From JAGNXB01 sp942490895 (GTDB lineage: Bacteria; Bacteroidota; Bacteroidia; Chitinophagales; Saprospiraceae), in the NCBI GenBank assembly GCA_942490895.1, contig CALNZC010000013.1:62001-126000 (forward strand): a DNA stretch of 64,000 nt, read 5' to 3'. The translations under genes and the position numbers were made by a program. Shown in pieces: positions 61,788 to 64,000 of the stretch. Positions within the stretch are counted from its first letter, which is position 1; each line of letters opens with the position of its first letter. The notes below the pieces were generated by a model. That model worked only from the letters and a program-made list of their open reading frames with translations. It was not told the DNA's origin and did no database searches.

Positions 61788-64000
61788 ATGGTGCTCAGAT
61801 TCATCCTTTGGTTGTCCTTTCTCCTTTTGTTCTTCCAGGCAAGAACTCAGGAGGTCGACTTCTCTTTGAATGGGGGATGGTACGATCATCCGGTCGAGCT
61901 TCGGTTGGTTTCGGAGGGGGAGACGATTTTCTATACAACGAATGGAAATGCTCCCCGACCAGGTCAATCTGAATTTCGCAAACCCCTGACACTGACCTCT
62001 ACAACCCTGGTCAGGGCGATAGCTTGTACCGGTCGAACATGTGGACCAGAAACTGCACATACATTTCTTATCAATGAACCAAAGAGTGCTTTCCCTACCC
62101 TTTCAGTAGCCGTTCCACCTTATGCCCTCTTCGATCCGGAATCCGGCATCTATCGCGAAGGGTGGCTCGCCGATAACAGCACCTGGAAAAAGCAGGGGGC
62201 CAACTACTGGAGTAAAAAAGAATTACTGGCTCATACAGAGATCTTCGATGCAGATGGTGAACAGGTCTTTAATGCGAACACCGGATTCCGCCTTTTCGGA
62301 GGAATGAGCCGCATATTCGCACAGAAATCCTTTTCTCTGGTGGCCCGAGACAAGTATGGCCCCAAACGCATCAACTATCCGATGTTTGGACGAAAGGGCC
62401 TGAACAAGTTCAAATATCTGGTGCTCCGGAACAGTGGCAGTGATTGGGGGAAAACCCAGTTCAGAGATGCATTGATGACCTCTCTATTGAACAAGTGGGA
62501 CTTGGAAAAACAGGACTATCAGCCTGCCCATGTCTATCTGAATGGCCAGTATTGGGGATTGTATAATGCCCGTGAGAAGATCAACCGCTTTTTCCTGGAA
62601 GGGCATACCGGAACGGATCGGGATAGTATTGATCTGTTGGAACACAATGCCCATGCGAAGGTGGGTACCGCTGCACATTACAAGCGAATGCTGGACTATA
62701 TCCGGCGCCATGATCTGGCTGTCGATTCCCATTTCACCAAGGTAGAAGGGATGATGGATATCGAAAATTTCATGCATTATCAGATCGCTCAGATCTTTTT
62801 CGATAATCAGGATGCCGGTGGAAATATTCGCTTCTGGCGCCCCCGAAAGCCGGAGGGTCGCTGGCGGTGGATCCTCTACGACACAGATTGGGGGTTTGGT
62901 CTGAATGACGCTCTGGCCTATCAGAATAACAGTCTCGCCTTTCATACCGAGCCCAATGGGCCTTCCTGGCCCAACCCTCCCTGGAGTACTTATCTCCTTC
63001 GCCAGTTATTGCGGAATAACCACTTTAAGGCGCATTTCATCCGAACGTTCTATGATATCCTGAATCAGGATTTTCATCCTGACCGGGTGATCCGGCGGAT
63101 TGATGGTTTTGCTGATCAATATCGTCCCGAGATTCCCCGGCACTTTGATCGTTGGAAACTGGATACCACCAAGTGGGAAGACCAGGTAGCAATCATGCGC
63201 CAATTTGCCAGAAAGCGTCCCGACTTCATGCGACAATTTATTCGGGACCAGTTTGGGCTAGGTGAAAATGTGTCTTTTGCGTTAGGATGTACTCGTGGTG
63301 GGGAAATGAACATCTCTCAGCGTCACCGTTGGGAAGCGGATACGGTTCAACTGGTTTATCCGGAAGGAATGGACTTAACTGTCCAAATAAAACCCCGGTC
63401 CGGTTATCGTTTTCTCGGTTGGTCAGATGGCGTTTCATCGGATCAATGGGTGCGAACCCTGACGATCCATCCGGGCATGCAGAAACTTACGGCTCGATTT
63501 GAACCCTTCATTCATCCGCTTGCCGACAAAGTCATGATCAATGAGATCGGTGCTTACAACCGGCAGTCCGGTGACTGGGTTGAAATATTCAATTCCTCCG
63601 ACCAATCTGTAGATATCACCTCCTGGATCCTCGCGGATGCCAAGCATGAGTACCGTTTACCGACTGCGGTTATCCCTCCGGGTGGATATCTCGTTTTCTG
63701 TCAGGATTTGCGCAAGTTTAAAAACCATTTCCCGGGTGTCCCGGCAGCGGCTGGCACATTTTCATTCGGTCTGAACAAACGTAGTGAGTCGATTACATTG
63801 TACACGGAGGAAGGTGCCTGGGTGGACCAGGTGAGCTATACGGTTTCTCCGGTCGATACGGCTTTCACACTGGCCCTGCTGTTGCCTGATCTAAACAATG
63901 ACCTACCCAAAAACTGGGAACTTCGGGTCGGGCAGGGTACACCAGGTGCGGGCAACCCGTATTATATCCAGATGCGCGTGAAAGACCGTCAGACCTATTG
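61788..64000 (+). CDS. CotH-kinase surface protein with chitobiase-like, B-repeat and lamin-tail domains (3' truncated)
   Basis: The frame is open to the window end, so only the first ~737 codons are present. The signal peptide is MVLRFILWLSFLLLFFQARTQ. Next comes a chitobiase/FN3-associated domain (~25-90, 'IFYTTNGNAPRPG'), then a CotH kinase domain (~110-450) with 'FRLFGGMSR', 'YLVLRNSGSDWG', 'VYLNGQYWGLYNAREKI' and the metal-site 'LYDTDWGFG'. An InlB-type B-repeat-like piece follows ('SGYRFLGWSDG', ~540-550), and a lamin-tail domain (~580-700, 'INEIGAYNRQSGDWVEIFNSS'). CotH proteins are secreted atypical kinases; in Bacteroidota they are usually T9SS cargo, and a sorting domain would be expected beyond the window. 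Confidence 0.9.
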   Translation, partial: MVLRFILWLSFLLLFFQARTQEVDFSLNGGWYDHPVELRLVSEGETIFYTTNGNAPRPGQSEFRKPLTLTSTTLVRAIACTGRTCGPETAHTFLINEPKSAFPTLSVAVPPYALFDPESGIYREGWLADNSTWKKQGANYWSKKELLAHTEIFDADGEQVFNANTGFRLFGGMSRIFAQKSFSLVARDKYGPKRINYPMFGRKGLNKFKYLVLRNSGSDWGKTQFRDALMTSLLNKWDLEKQDYQPAHVYLNGQYWGLYNAREKINRFFLEGHTGTDRDSIDLLEHNAHAKVGTAAHYKRMLDYIRRHDLAVDSHFTKVEGMMDIENFMHYQIAQIFFDNQDAGGNIRFWRPRKPEGRWRWILYDTDWGFGLNDALAYQNNSLAFHTEPNGPSWPNPPWSTYLLRQLLRNNHFKAHFIRTFYDILNQDFHPDRVIRRIDGFADQYRPEIPRHFDRWKLDTTKWEDQVAIMRQFARKRPDFMRQFIRDQFGLGENVSFALGCTRGGEMNISQRHRWEADTVQLVYPEGMDLTVQIKPRSGYRFLGWSDGVSSDQWVRTLTIHPGMQKLTARFEPFIHPLADKVMINEIGAYNRQSGDWVEIFNSSDQSVDITSWILADAKHEYRLPTAVIPPGGYLVFCQDLRKFKNHFPGVPAAAGTFSFGLNKRSESITLYTEEGAWVDQVSYTVSPVDTAFTLALLLPDLNNDLPKNWELRVGQGTPGAGNPYYIQMRVKDRQTY

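Noticed and set aside
1..64000. tRNA, rRNA, insertion sequences, prophage or plasmid origin
   Set aside because: No tRNA cloverleaf-like segment, transposase, integrase or replication gene was recognised anywhere in the window; gene content is ordinary chromosome plus surface-protein paralogs.

Overview
The window is a chromosomal segment from a member of the Bacteroidota, most likely a Saprospiraceae/Lewinella-like relative. The support is: gliding-associated (CHU_C, type B) and type A sorting-like C-termini of the type IX secretion system (T9SS), a PorV/PorQ-family barrel, a MurF-alanine racemase fusion, TonB receptors with carboxypeptidase-D-like N-domains, DUF4230 and DUF3108 proteins, and repeated TAnnTTTG -7 promoter elements placed a few bases before start codons with no Shine-Dalgarno sequence. 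No IS element, tRNA, rRNA, prophage or CRISPR array is visible. The left and centre are ordinary chromosome; the unusual part is the right quarter.

Layout. 1-12.8 kb: the 3' end of a PpiD-like chaperone, a thioredoxin/TPR-lipoprotein pair, an ECF sigma factor coupled to a membrane-anchored barrel-like protein, purD, murF-alr, and a three-gene SurA/parvulin chaperone operon. 12.8-19.7 kb: a small membrane protein, a POT peptide transporter, a rhodanese/DUF4230/DUF3108/flippase-like group, ruvC, a HIT protein and greA. 19.7-28.7 kb: one minus-strand unit made of a TonB-dependent receptor, a 1.36-kilo-residue exported protein with a sorting-like C-terminus, and a PorV-family barrel. 28.9-41.4 kb: a 2-hydroxyacid dehydrogenase, flavin reductase, DHFR, an M13 peptidase divergent from a FecA-like receptor, aconitase, MscL and a MacB/LolCDE-type ABC pair. 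41.6-46.8 kb: an exported TPR-CHAT protein, two small membrane proteins and an alpha/beta hydrolase.

46.8-60.3 kb holds the most notable structure: three consecutive giant genes (1422, 1420 and 1411 codons) for T9SS type B surface proteins. Each has the same architecture: signal peptide, Ig-like N-domain, a variable carbohydrate-binding-like domain, ten ~83-residue two-cysteine Ig-like modules, an SprB-like segment and a CHU_C domain. The two outer genes share a ~3.05-kb segment that is collinear, indel-free and almost identical, while the middle gene and all three N-terminal regions are clearly diverged. A 94-bp remnant of a fourth 3' end lies downstream. This pattern suggests recombination or gene conversion that homogenises stalk and anchor while the N-terminal heads stay different.

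60.4-64 kb: a choice-anchor-V/type A sorting protein, a PlsC-like acyltransferase, and the start of a CotH-kinase/lamin-tail surface protein that runs off the window. The window is dominated by envelope biology: outer-membrane protein folding (PPIases), T9SS cargo, TonB receptors, peptidoglycan precursor synthesis and envelope signalling.
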